The notes beneath the pieces were generated by a model. It did not search any database. It was given only the letters and a program-made list of their open reading frames with translations, and was not told the origin of the DNA. A stretch of DNA of 64,000 bases. It comes from CAVQNQ01 sp963714205 (GTDB lineage: Bacteria > Acidobacteriota > Terriglobia > Bryobacterales > Bryobacteraceae). Below are positions 17,043-26,328 of the stretch, one piece after another (the stretch's first letter is position 1; each line of letters opens with the position of its first letter). The translations under genes and the position numbers were made by a program. The stretch lies in the NCBI GenBank assembly GCA_963714205.1, contig CAVQNQ010000002.1, positions 1,674,001-1,738,000 on the forward strand. The letters run 5' to 3'.

Positions 17043-18344
17043 ATGGCCCTCGCGATCGAAGCTCGTCAATTAGGGAAGCGGTTCCGGCGGTACGACCCGC
17101 ACCGACCCTGGACCTTCCAGGAAGTAGTGGCTCGCGGGTGGCGCCGCGGCGGGCCGGAGTACTTCTGGGGCCTGCGCGAAATCGATCTCGCCATCGAGGC
17201 AGGCACCACTGTAGGCGTGATCGGCGCGAACGGCGCCGGCAAATCGACTCTTTTGCGTCTGCTCGGCGGCATCGGCCAGCCCGATGAAGGTTCCATCAAG
17301 GTGCACGGCCGCGTCAGCGGCCTGCTCTCACTCGGCGCGGGTTTTCACTCGGATCTGACCGGGCGGGAAAACGTCCTCGTGACCGGCATCATCGGCGGGT
17401 TAACGCGCGCCGAGGTCGAGCGCGAGTTCGATTCCATCGTGGACTTCGCCGAGCTTCGCGACGCCATCGACGCCCCGCTGCGCACTTACAGCAGCGGTAT
17501 GGAGATGCGCCTGGCGTTCGCCGTGGCCATCCACGTTCAGTCGTCCGTCCTGCTCATCGACGAGGTGCTGGCGGTGGGCGACCTGGCCTTCCAACGCAAG
17601 TGCTTGAACCGCATCCTCGATCTGAAGGCGCGCGGGGTGACTATCGTGCTGGTCTCGCACGACGCCGCCACGGTTGCCACGCTGTGCGAGGAGGCCCTTT
17701 GGCTGGAGAGCGGGCGCATCGTGGAGCACGGCCCGGCTCCTTCGGTGGTGAACCATTACGTCGCCATGATGCGGGCGCGGGCGCAGCAGCGCAACGAAGC
17801 CGAGACGCTCAGCCGCACGCCCGGCGACCGGCCGCCTTTGCGGACCTCCTCCGGCGCGACGCTGGAGGTGCGGCGGAACCGCTTCGGCTCGCTCGAAATG
17901 GAATTGATCGACGTGCAATTGCTCGATTCCTACGGCAGCCCCACGGCGGAAATCGTCCCGGGCGATTGCCTCAACGTCGAGATCCTGTACGACGCGCCGG
18001 GAGCCATTCCCAGGCCCGTGTTCGGCGTCACCATCACCGGAAATGGCGGCCGCGTCTGTCTGGATACCAGCACCGATCGCGAGGATTTCACCCTGCCGCT
18101 GATCCGCAACCGCGGCACGATATCGGTGCGATTTGAAGGCCTGCGCCTTCCGGCGGGCCTGTATCACGTGGATGTGGGTGTGTATCAACAAGACTGGTCG
18201 TACGCTTACGACTACCACTACAACTCGTACCCCCTGCGGATGCGCGCGGAGGGGGCGGGTTGCGGCGCGATGGAGGCCGCGCGCATTATCTGGCGGCACG
18301 AATCTCAAGATTCGGGATCGAGGAGGCTGGCCCGTGTCCGCTGA
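17043..18344 (+). CDS. ABC polysaccharide export ATPase with Wzt-like C-terminal domain
   Basis: 433 residues. ATPase part: Walker A GANGAGKST (Lys67), signature TYSSGMEMRLAFAVA, Walker B VLLIDEVLAVGD, switch histidine in LVSHDAA. The stretch GLREIDLAIEAGTTVGV and GRVSGLLSLGAGF is typical of TagH/Wzt. Residues about 245-430 form an added beta-rich domain like the carbohydrate-binding domain of Wzt, which recognises the finished chain end. ATG 17043 lies within the expected start region although a TTG at 17028 is possible. Overlaps the next gene by 11 bases. Confidence 0.9.
   Translation: MALAIEARQLGKRFRRYDPHRPWTFQEVVARGWRRGGPEYFWGLREIDLAIEAGTTVGVIGANGAGKSTLLRLLGGIGQPDEGSIKVHGRVSGLLSLGAGFHSDLTGRENVLVTGIIGGLTRAEVEREFDSIVDFAELRDAIDAPLRTYSSGMEMRLAFAVAIHVQSSVLLIDEVLAVGDLAFQRKCLNRILDLKARGVTIVLVSHDAATVATLCEEALWLESGRIVEHGPAPSVVNHYVAMMRARAQQRNEAETLSRTPGDRPPLRTSSGATLEVRRNRFGSLEMELIDVQLLDSYGSPTAEIVPGDCLNVEILYDAPGAIPRPVFGVTITGNGGRVCLDTSTDREDFTLPLIRNRGTISVRFEGLRLPAGLYHVDVGVYQQDWSYAYDYHYNSYPLRMRAEGAGCGAMEAARIIWRHESQDSGSRRLARVR
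18321..18326 (+). promoter_or_regulatory. ribosome binding site fixing the GTG start at 18334
   Basis: AGGAGG inside the 3' end of the ATPase gene, seven bases before the GTG at 18334. It decides the start of the next gene and shows translational coupling. Confidence 0.7.
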
Positions 18345-20415
18345 GCGCATCTGGACAGGCGCGGCTGTATCTCGCACCGCGGAGGCCGTCCGGCAGGAGT
18401 TGTTCCGCAAAGCCGGCTATGCGGCAGCCTACGGGGAGAGTACTGAAGCGGCCGCGCTCCAACTTGAAAACGACCCCCTTCCACCAGCTTGCTGGCTCGA
18501 GTTGGGGCCGGTTCTGCGGGAAGGCCTTGAAGAGGGTATGCGAGGCCACGCCTGGCATTCGGCCGCGGCATGGACGGCAGCCACGCGGGCGCTGCTCGCT
18601 TTTCTGAACGATCTCGAGAGCCGGCGCGGGGCGTGCGGGCTGGCGCGGGCCATCGCCACGGGGATGGAGCGCTCGATTCCGGCGGAGGTCGTCCCATGCG
18701 GCGGTCTGGCGACCGGTTTCGTCGAGGCGATCCCGCTGGAGGCGACGTGCACCGTCGAGGATGTGGCGGTTGCCGAGGGCGTAGAGATCCTGCGCGCCAT
18801 TGTCACGGTCGAGGGCTGCGCGCTCGGCGAAGTCGAGCTTCCGGTGTGCGACGGCGTGGTCGCGCGCGAGGTGTTGGCCGATGCCATCGCGGCGTCATTC
18901 GCCTGGCCCCTGCTGGGCCGTTTCTTCGCGTGCTCCATCTATCCCGAACTGCAGTTCCGGGTAGAGGGAAGCGGCTTCGCCTGTCTGCGAAACGATCTCC
19001 GCCTGGCCTCTGGTTTGATCCCGGAGAACTGCGGTTTCGGCGACGTTCACGACCGCGTGGGTTGGACGATCTTCCTTCAGGAACTGTGGGGCTTGCCGGA
19101 TTGGAGCGCGGATCGCTTTTACGCGGGCGGCCTGGACATTCCAGCGGGCGCTACGGCCGGAACGCTCAAGCAGATTCGCCTGGAGATCGCCGGGCTACTG
19201 CCCAATATCGATACGCGCGGCCGAGAAATCGAAATCACCGTGACGTTGGGCGGTGCCGGCGTGACCATGTTCCTTTTGCCCGCGGGCCTTCGGACCGTGA
19301 CGGCTCAGGAACTGCGCGCCGCCATCATCCGGATGTGTGGCGTGGAACTGGCTCGCGTGGCGGTTCGCGAAGCCATCGTAGGGCGCCCGTTGAGCGGGCC
19401 GCCATTGCGCGCCCGGCTGGCCGCTGCGGCCACGGATCGAGGCGAAGCGCCGGTGGCTGGCCGGAACGGCTGGGCAATTGGCCGGCGGCCTCGATCGCCG
19501 ATCGGAACCACCGCTTCGCGTTGGGCGGGGTTTCCGTGCGAGACGTCCCCCGCGGTTCTGGCGGATGCCGCCGGCGAGAAGATGCCTGTGACGCGGCTGG
19601 GCGATCCCCACGCCCCTGGCCAGCGCGTTCTTTACGTGCCCGGCTGGATCGGGCGGCGCGCCGCCCCCCGGACCAGGGCCGGTGCGGCTCCTCGCGCTTC
19701 CCGGGTCGTTACGCGCGAACTGCCCGTGCTGATGTACCACCGGGTCACCCCGGAAAGAGGCTCGAGCCCGGCCCGATACACCATCGCTCCCCGGGAGTTC
19801 GAGGCGCAGATCCGCCACCTGCACGATGCCGGCTATCATAGCGTCCCTCTGGACCATTGGCGTGTCGCCTTGGATACCCGCAGACCGCTGCCGGGACGCG
19901 CCATCATCCTGACCTTCGACGATGGGTACCGCGATTTTCGCGAGCATGCCTGGCCCATCCTCGAGAAATATGGCTTCTCGGCCGTTATCGCCATCGTCGC
20001 GGACCTGGCCGGCGGCGTGAATGAATGGGACAGCCCCTATGAAACCGTGCCGCTGATGGGCTGGGACGAAATTCGCAGCCTGCAGCGCGAAGGAGTCGAG
20101 ATCGCATCGCACTCCTCACGCCACCGGCCTCTGATCGGCCTCGATCCCGCGCAAGTGGCGCGCGACCTGCTCGGCTCCCAGGAGACCTTTCGCCGCGAAC
20201 TCGGCCGCCCCGCCGATTGCCTGGTATACCCGTACGGTTTTGCCAACCCCGCTGTGCACCACCTCGCGGGGGCCTGTGGCTTTATTTTCGGCCTCACTGC
20301 GAAAGTGCTGCCGTGCCGGTTTCACTACCCGCTCATGGACCTGCCCCGGATCGAGGTCAGCGGGGAAGACTCACTGGAGAGTTTCCGCGCCAAGCTAGGC
20401 TTCGAGGCAGCGTGA
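18334..20415 (+). CDS. two-part polysaccharide deacetylase with unknown N-terminal region
   Basis: 693 residues. The C-terminal part (about 460-690) is a NodB-fold carbohydrate esterase: ELPVLMYHRVTPERG, catalytic base and metal Asp in ILTFDDGYRDF, metal histidines in EIASHSSRHRPLIG, and LVYPYGF. The first 450 residues are not recognised as a whole. Residues about 130-190 (VEILRAIVTVEGCALGEVEL and FAWPLLGRFF) resemble a domain attached to some GT2 enzymes. The GTG start is set by AGGAGG at 18321. It probably trims N-acetyl groups from the exported glycan. The stop overlaps the next start (GTGA). Confidence 0.8.
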   Translation: MSAERIWTGAAVSRTAEAVRQELFRKAGYAAAYGESTEAAALQLENDPLPPACWLELGPVLREGLEEGMRGHAWHSAAAWTAATRALLAFLNDLESRRGACGLARAIATGMERSIPAEVVPCGGLATGFVEAIPLEATCTVEDVAVAEGVEILRAIVTVEGCALGEVELPVCDGVVAREVLADAIAASFAWPLLGRFFACSIYPELQFRVEGSGFACLRNDLRLASGLIPENCGFGDVHDRVGWTIFLQELWGLPDWSADRFYAGGLDIPAGATAGTLKQIRLEIAGLLPNIDTRGREIEITVTLGGAGVTMFLLPAGLRTVTAQELRAAIIRMCGVELARVAVREAIVGRPLSGPPLRARLAAAATDRGEAPVAGRNGWAIGRRPRSPIGTTASRWAGFPCETSPAVLADAAGEKMPVTRLGDPHAPGQRVLYVPGWIGRRAAPRTRAGAAPRASRVVTRELPVLMYHRVTPERGSSPARYTIAPREFEAQIRHLHDAGYHSVPLDHWRVALDTRRPLPGRAIILTFDDGYRDFREHAWPILEKYGFSAVIAIVADLAGGVNEWDSPYETVPLMGWDEIRSLQREGVEIASHSSRHRPLIGLDPAQVARDLLGSQETFRRELGRPADCLVYPYGFANPAVHHLAGACGFIFGLTAKVLPCRFHYPLMDLPRIEVSGEDSLESFRAKLGFEAA

Positions 20416-21989
20416 ACACCGCCAGTGCTTACCCGACGGACGTAGGGCGCGATGCGGTCGAGTGCCGCAGGGTATTCAAACCCGCCGATTATGCGGTGTT
20501 CACGCTGATCTACCTGGCGCGCCTGGCCGCCATCGCGGTATTCGCCGTCTATTGGTTTACGCCCGGCCCCTGGAAAGAAAACTGGGCCGGGCACCTGCTC
20601 GTCACCACTCTGCTCACAGCCGCCATCGCGGGCCCCCAGTTCCGCTGGACATTTCTTCCTTTCATGGCCCGTCCCGTCCCCATGGAGCCGCGACCGGATT
20701 ACCGCGTGGCGGCGGTCACCACGTGCGTGCCGGTGCTCGAGCCCCTCGATACCATCGAGCGGACGCTGCGGGCCCTGGTGGAACTGGATTATCCGCATGA
20801 CACCTGGATTTTGGATGAGGGCGACGATCCGGCCGTGCGGGCACTTTGCGCGCGGCTGGGTGTGCATCATTTCAGCCGCAAGGGACGGCCGGCGTATCAA
20901 CAAAAGAGCGGCCCCTTCGCGGCCCAATCCAAGCACGGCAACTACAACGCCTGGCTGGCGGAGATCGGCTATTCCGATTACGATATCCTGCTGGCGTTCG
21001 ATCCCGATCACGTGCCCCGTAGCGAGTACGCTTCCGCGTCGATCGGTTTTTTCTCGGATTCCTCGGTGGGCTACGTCCAGGCGCCGCAAGTCTACCACAA
21101 CCAATCCGCCAGCCTGATCGCGCGCGGCGCGGCCGAAGAAACGTACGCCTACTATTCGGTGATTCAGACGGCCAGTTTCGGGCTGGGCCAGCCGATCCTC
21201 ACGGGCTGCCACAACGGTCACCGGCTTTCCGCGCTTCAAGAGGTGGGTGGGTTTCCCGATCACACGGCCGACGATCTCACGTTGACCCTTCGCTACCAGG
21301 CGGCCGGCTGGCGCGGCGTCTACGTGCCGCGCGTGCTGGCTACGGGCCAGGCGCCCGAGACATGGCCGGCGTATCTCACGCAGCAGTTGCGGTGGGCGCG
21401 CTCGGTGCTGGACATCAAGTTGCGACGCATGGGCGAAGCCGGGGGGGTTCCCACCGTGAAGCGCGTGATCGACTGGTTTCAGGGCTTCGGATACCTGCAG
21501 GACGCCTTGGTGGCTACCGCAACGCTGGTTCTGCTGGTGACGATCCTGAGCACGGGCCGTTTCCAGAACGCCCTGGTCCGCCTGCACGCGTGGCCGACGG
21601 TGCTGCTCGTCGTCGTGTTCGCAGTTTCCGAAATTTACCGCCAGCGGTTCTACCTGGTGCCTAAAGAGGAGCGCGGCCTGCACTGGCGGGCCCTGTTGCT
21701 GCGCGCTGCCAAGTGGCCTTACACTCTTCTGGCGCTGCTGCATGTAATTCGAGACACGCCATTTGCCTACCGGGTCACACCCAAGAAGGGAGTTGGCGGA
21801 AGCGGCCGCATGCTGGTGGTTCCTCACGCCGTCATCGCCGGCGCGCTCGCTCTAGCGGCTGTCACAGGCTCCGTATTCGGCTGGCCGGTCTACTGGTTGG
21901 TTTACCTATGGGCCGGTTCGTTTGGGGGCCTGTCTCTCTTCTTCGTGGTATGGGATGCCACGGCTGGAAGCCATTCCCGACGGTCTTGA
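20412..21989 (+). CDS. membrane family 2 glycosyltransferase (cellulose-synthase-like)
   Basis: 525 residues. Two N-terminal membrane spans, a cytosolic GT-A domain with DEGDDPAVRAL, AFDPDHVP, TADDLTLTLRY and the processivity motif QQLRW, then four C-terminal spans. This is the topology of processive synthases such as cellulose or beta-mannan synthase. The GTG start overlaps the deacetylase stop by four bases. It ends the operon; the following 181 bp hold nothing I can identify. Confidence 0.87.
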   Translation: MNTASAYPTDVGRDAVECRRVFKPADYAVFTLIYLARLAAIAVFAVYWFTPGPWKENWAGHLLVTTLLTAAIAGPQFRWTFLPFMARPVPMEPRPDYRVAAVTTCVPVLEPLDTIERTLRALVELDYPHDTWILDEGDDPAVRALCARLGVHHFSRKGRPAYQQKSGPFAAQSKHGNYNAWLAEIGYSDYDILLAFDPDHVPRSEYASASIGFFSDSSVGYVQAPQVYHNQSASLIARGAAEETYAYYSVIQTASFGLGQPILTGCHNGHRLSALQEVGGFPDHTADDLTLTLRYQAAGWRGVYVPRVLATGQAPETWPAYLTQQLRWARSVLDIKLRRMGEAGGVPTVKRVIDWFQGFGYLQDALVATATLVLLVTILSTGRFQNALVRLHAWPTVLLVVVFAVSEIYRQRFYLVPKEERGLHWRALLLRAAKWPYTLLALLHVIRDTPFAYRVTPKKGVGGSGRMLVVPHAVIAGALALAAVTGSVFGWPVYWLVYLWAGSFGGLSLFFVVWDATAGSHSRRS

Positions 21990-22170
21990 CGGCTTATCTT
22001 TACAGTATCAAAGTACTAGTACTAAACAGGAAATTGGGCTATTGAGCAGAAGCTGGTTTCGGATACACTGATGTTGCGGTCCCGAGAAACCCCAATTCAA
22101 GCTCTCAAACTGCTCCTTCCGCGCATCCGGGACCGCTCCTTCCACTTGAAAACCAAGCTAAACGCAACAG

Positions 22171-22653
22171 TCAGCTGGGGCGCGGCGCATCCCTCTCCGG
22201 CCACAACACCGACATCGCCAGCGCCACTCCGATTCCGATGGAGACTTCGGCGAAGCGATGCCCGGCGATGTGCCAGGCGGGACGCGTCCGCGGCACTAAC
22301 AGCACAATCGCCAGCGTGACTCCCGCAAACCGGTATGCGCTTCGATCCGAGTGCACTGCGGCGGCCAGCAGCCCCAGAATGAACGCGCCCGCTCCGAATA
22401 CCAGGGCGTGAGGCCTGAAGTAACTGGCCAGAGTCGCGCCGACTACCGCTCCCAGCGCCGTTCCGATGAGCCGCTCCCCGGAAACCGCCAGTGCCGCGCC
22501 CAACGACGACTGCGTAATCACCAGGGTTGTAATCGGCGCCCAATACGCTTCCGGCAGCCGGAACATCCGCGCGATCAGCAGCGACGCAATGGCCGTCACC
22601 GCTGTCCGCGCGGAATGCACTACTACCGGCCACGCCGGGGTATAAGCCCGCAA
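22171..22653 (-). CDS. FUSC-family (aromatic acid exporter-like) membrane protein
   Basis: 160 residues, mostly hydrophobic, with four or five membrane segments. HSARTAVTAIASLLIARMF and YWAPITTLVITQSSLGAAL followed by GERLIGTALGAVVGATLA are the family pattern of the FUSC/YccS membrane half. It lacks the cytosolic half of full-length members; short FUSC proteins of this size are known. Substrate unknown. Confidence 0.8.
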   Translation of the reverse strand: MRAYTPAWPVVVHSARTAVTAIASLLIARMFRLPEAYWAPITTLVITQSSLGAALAVSGERLIGTALGAVVGATLASYFRPHALVFGAGAFILGLLAAAVHSDRSAYRFAGVTLAIVLLVPRTRPAWHIAGHRFAEVSIGIGVALAMSVLWPERDAPRPS

Positions 22654-22660
22654 TCCCGCG

Positions 22661-23101
22661 CTACCGCCCCGCCCCGCGCCCCGTTTCCGCCAGCTGGTAG
22701 GACCCCTCCCACGTGCATTCGAGTTCGGTCGGGGACATCATGCGGGTCCGGAACCTGCCGCCGCCGGATAACCCGTTGAACTTACCGGTCCCGCCGGCAA
22801 ATGTAAAGGTCCCCTGCAGCGTCATATCGTTGCCGGTGGTGGTGACCTGGGCCTCGAATGTGCCCCTGTCAATGCTGCCGTCGGTATGGCGGTCGATGAA
22901 GTAGCCGCGCTGCGTTCCGTTTCCCGAAATGGTTTCGCCGACGCCCCAGTAAGTGATCCGGGAGTCATTCCAAAGCGCATCGCTCGACTTCTGCGCGCCC
23001 TCGATCTCTACGATGCTCACTTCATGCCTGGGCGTCTCGTTTTGAGGAATTGTGGTCGCCCAGCTTACCCGTCCGGAGAACGATCCTTTGATCTGTTGCA
23101 T
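22661..23101 (-). CDS. hypothetical protein, small beta-barrel type
   Basis: 146 residues from the ATG at 23101, with GGAG five bases upstream; a longer reading to 23170 adds an unlikely leader. No signal peptide. The sequence is strand-rich with glycine turns (ISGNGTQRGYFIDRHTDGS, FTFAGGTGKFNGLSGGGRF), suggesting a small barrel like lipocalin/allene-oxide-cyclase-like folds. Function not recognised. Ends eight bases downstream of the FUSC gene start. Confidence 0.6.
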   Translation of the reverse strand: MQQIKGSFSGRVSWATTIPQNETPRHEVSIVEIEGAQKSSDALWNDSRITYWGVGETISGNGTQRGYFIDRHTDGSIDRGTFEAQVTTTGNDMTLQGTFTFAGGTGKFNGLSGGGRFRTRMMSPTELECTWEGSYQLAETGRGAGR

Positions 23102-23166
23102 GGTTGCTCCTTGCCCCTGAGTGCTATCCCTCGCATTGAGATTGTCCACCGGTTGCGGGCGGCAAG

Positions 23167-23946
23167 TCAAAGGATTTGGCTGGCCTCGGGGGCGGTGGGG
23201 TGCGATTCGTTACGCGGCGCCACGCCCATGTGCAAAGCGACAATTCCTCCGGTGAAGAATTCGTAGCGCACGTCCGCGAAGCCCGCCCGCCGCATCTCCT
23301 CCGCCAGTTCCGCGGCGCCTGGAAACTGGCGCACCGATTCGGGCAGGTAGCGGTAGGCGTCGCGCGAGCCCGAGATCGCTCCCCCGATCCACGGCAGCAG
23401 GCGGCGCGAATAGAAGTTGTAGAGCGCCGCGAAGAGCCGGTTGGGCGGCTGCGAAAACTCCAGGATGGCGGCCATCCCGCCCGGTTTCAGGACGCGGCGC
23501 ATCTCGGCCAGGCCGGCGGCGTAGTTGGCCAGGTTGCGGAAACCGAAGGCCACCGTGACCAGGTCGAGCGCGCCATCGCGCAAGGGAAGGGCTAGCGCAT
23601 CGGCCTCGAAGAGGAGCGCGGGGGCTTTCCGGCGGGCCATTTTGGCGCGCGCGCCGGCCAGCATGGCATGGCAGAAATCCGAACCGGCCACGCGCGCCCG
23701 CCCGGCTTCAGTCAGCGCGATGGCCAGGTCGCCCGTGCCGCAGCAGATATCGAGCACGCGGGCATCTTCGCGCGCCAGAATGGGCCGCATACGGCGCACG
23801 GTGCGGGCGCGCCAGAGCCGGTCGATATTGAAAGAGAGCAGGTGGTTGGCCAGGTCGTAGCGGTGCGCCACGCGGGCGAACATGCCGCGCACCCAGACGG
23901 CGGCCTCGCGCTCGCTGTGCGCGCCTTGGGGAGTGGCGCCCTTCAT
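23167..23946 (-). CDS. ubiE: demethylmenaquinone/ubiquinone methyltransferase
   Basis: 259 residues. Class I SAM methyltransferase with UbiE/MenG signatures: VAHRYDLANHLLSFNIDRLWR at the start, VLDICCGTGDLAI, VTVAFGFRNLANY, MRRVLKPGGMAAILEFSQP and YNFYSRRLLPWIGG. It methylates the quinone ring in the last step of menaquinone synthesis, the more likely quinone in this group. Its start overlaps the aroB stop by four bases, so the two form an operon with aroB first. Confidence 0.9.
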   Translation of the reverse strand: MKGATPQGAHSEREAAVWVRGMFARVAHRYDLANHLLSFNIDRLWRARTVRRMRPILAREDARVLDICCGTGDLAIALTEAGRARVAGSDFCHAMLAGARAKMARRKAPALLFEADALALPLRDGALDLVTVAFGFRNLANYAAGLAEMRRVLKPGGMAAILEFSQPPNRLFAALYNFYSRRLLPWIGGAISGSRDAYRYLPESVRQFPGAAELAEEMRRAGFADVRYEFFTGGIVALHMGVAPRNESHPTAPEASQIL

Positions 23947-25016
23947 GCGAGCGCGAACCGGATGGCCTCAAGCACCAGGCTCTCCTCCACCCCGGTCACC
24001 ACGGCCGTCTCGCCCACGCGCACGGGCAGCACAAAATGCACCTTGCCGCGCACGGTCTTCTTGTCATGCACCAGGCGTGCCAGCAGGCTCTCGGCGGGAA
24101 TCCCAGTCAGCGAGGGGATGGGGCCGTAGCGCTCCAGCAGGCCTAGGATCTCAGCGCACTCGCGGGCGCCGGCACGGCCGGTGGTCTCGCCCAAACGCAC
24201 GGCCGCGCGCATCCCGAAGGCCACCGCCTCGCCGTGCAGGAAGCGCGTGTAGCCGGTTTCGGCTTCCAGGGCGTGGCCGAAGGTATGGCCGAAATTCAGG
24301 ATGCGGCGCAGATCGCCTTCGCGCTCGTCGGCCGAGACCACTTCGGTTTTCATGCGCACGGAATCGGCGATGATGCGATCCACGGCCAGCGGCTCGCGCG
24401 CCAGCACCGCGGCGCTATGCCCGGCCAGGAATTCGAATAAGGGGGCTTCCCGGATGATCCCGGCTTTGACGATCTCCCACATGCCGGCGCGGTATTCGCG
24501 TTCGGGCAGGGTCTCGAGCAAGGCCGGATCGATGAGCACGGCCAGAGGCTGGTGGAAGGCGCCCACCAGGTTCTTGCCGGCCTCCAGGTTGACGCCGGTC
24601 TTGCCTCCCACGGCGGCATCCACCTGCGCCAGCAAAGTGGTGGGAATCTGTACCACGGGGACGCCGCGCATGAAGATGGCCGCCAGAAACCCGGCCATAT
24701 CGGTCACGATGCCGCCGCCAAACGCGACCACCACGGATGAGCGGTCGCCGCCCCGTCGAACCATCTCTTCAGCCAGTTCCTCGAGGGGCGCCAGGCGCTT
24801 GCGCTCCTCGCCGCCGGGAAGAAAGAGCCGCTCGTAATGGATGCCCGCCATGCCCTCCACCAGACGGCCGCCCTGGTGACGCCATACGTCCTCGGTCGAA
24901 ACCACGAAGACCTTGCCGGCTCGGGAAGGCACCTACTCCGCGGCCCGGCCCAGGACGCCGCGTTCGACCACGGCGCGATAGGAGCAGGTGGGCGTTTCCA
25001 CGCGAAAAGAGGGCAT
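23943..25016 (-). CDS. aroB: 3-dehydroquinate synthase (in-frame amber codon near the start)
   Basis: Converts DAHP to 3-dehydroquinate in the shikimate pathway. AroB signatures: GGGIVTDMAGFLAA, QIPTTLLAQVDAAVGGKTG, ILNFGHTFGHALE and HGEAVAFGM. From the natural-looking ATG at 25016 the protein would be 357 residues, the normal length, and opens with the usual MPSFRVETP...YRAVVERGVLGR. Codon 28 is TAG (24933-24935). Translation could restart at the GTG immediately after it (24932), giving 329 residues that lack the first beta-strands. Either a real nonsense mutation or a sequence error. Coupled to ubiE. Confidence 0.85.
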
Positions 25017-25131
25017 ACGTGATTTGTAACACGCGCGGGAGGTGGCTTCGAGGGTGTCCTGATCGGGCCGCTGCCACAAGCTCCGGGTGTATCCCGATCG
25101 AGAACCGGAACTGTTTATACTGGAATATTCT

Positions 25132-26310
25132 ATGAAACTCGCAGAATCCATGAGCCGCCTCGGCACGGAAACGGCATTCGAGGTTTTGGTCAAGGCCCGC
25201 GCGCTGGAGGCCCAGGGACGGAGCATTATCCATCTGGAAATAGGTGAGCCGGATTTCGATACTCCGCGCCACATCGTCGAGGCGGCGAAAGAGGCGCTCG
25301 ACCACGGCTGGACCCACTACGGTCCGGCGCAGGGACTTCCCGAACTGCGCGAGGTCATCGCGCGGGACATCTCCGCATCGCGCGGCATCCAGGTCGGGCC
25401 AGAGCACGTTTGCGTGGTGCCGGGGGGCAAGCCCATTATGTTTTTTTCCATGCTGGCGCTGCTCGATCCCGGAGACGAAGTCATCTATCCCAATCCGGGC
25501 TTCCCGATCTATGAATCCATGATCCGGTTCACGGGCGCCACGCCGGTGCCGATGCCGCTCGAGGAGGAGCGCGGATTCACCTTCGACCTGAATCTCTTCC
25601 GCGACCGGCTGAACGCGAAGACCAGGATGGTGGTGCTGAATTCCCCGCAGAACCCCACCGGTGGGGTGATTCCGTGCGAGGACATGGCGGAGATCGCCAA
25701 CCTCGTGCGCGACCACGACGTGATGGTGCTGGCCGACGAAATCTACTCGCGCATTTATTACAGCGACAGGCCGCCGGTCTCGATCACGGCGTTCCCAGGC
25801 ATGCTCGAGAAGACCATTATCCTGGACGGCTTCTCGAAGACCTATGCCATGACCGGATGGCGCATGGGTTATGGTGTGATGCCCACGTGGCTTGCGGCGT
25901 TGATCTCGAAGTTGATGGTCAATTCCAATTCCTGCACCGCCAGCTTCACCCAGCGCGCTGGAATCGCGGCCATCACGGGACCGCAGGACGCCGTGACCGC
26001 CATGGTGGAGGAATTCCGCCGGCGCCGCGATGCCTTCTGCAAGGGCCTGAACGAAGTTCGCGGCTTCCGCTGCCGCGTTCCCGGAGGCGCCTTCTATGCC
26101 ATGGCCAATGTGACCGCCACGGGCATGGATTCCAAGGAACTGGCCGATTTCCTGCTATATGAGGCCGGCGTCTCCTGCCTGGATGGCGGCTGCTTCGGCG
26201 ATTACGGCAAGGGGTTCATCCGGTTCAGCTACGCGAACTCGATGGCTAACCTGATGGAGGCCGTCGAGCGCATCAAGAAGGTATCGCCGCGCTGGACCTC
26301 GCGCTCCTGA
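25132..26310 (+). CDS. pyridoxal-phosphate aminotransferase, class I/II
   Basis: 392 residues of fold-type I aminotransferase. Visible: EIGEPDFDTP, the NSPQNPTGG loop, VLADEIYSRIYY with the PLP-binding Asp and Tyr, the Schiff-base lysine in DGFSKTYAMTGWRMGYG, and the C-terminal FIRFSYANS arginine. It belongs to the AspC/AlaT-like group; the amino acid substrate cannot be fixed. ATG 25132 is preferred to an upstream in-frame start that would extend into the aroB leader. Confidence 0.87.
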   Translation: MKLAESMSRLGTETAFEVLVKARALEAQGRSIIHLEIGEPDFDTPRHIVEAAKEALDHGWTHYGPAQGLPELREVIARDISASRGIQVGPEHVCVVPGGKPIMFFSMLALLDPGDEVIYPNPGFPIYESMIRFTGATPVPMPLEEERGFTFDLNLFRDRLNAKTRMVVLNSPQNPTGGVIPCEDMAEIANLVRDHDVMVLADEIYSRIYYSDRPPVSITAFPGMLEKTIILDGFSKTYAMTGWRMGYGVMPTWLAALISKLMVNSNSCTASFTQRAGIAAITGPQDAVTAMVEEFRRRRDAFCKGLNEVRGFRCRVPGGAFYAMANVTATGMDSKELADFLLYEAGVSCLDGGCFGDYGKGFIRFSYANSMANLMEAVERIKKVSPRWTSRS

Positions 26311-26328
26311 GCGGCGCGCCGGCAACGC

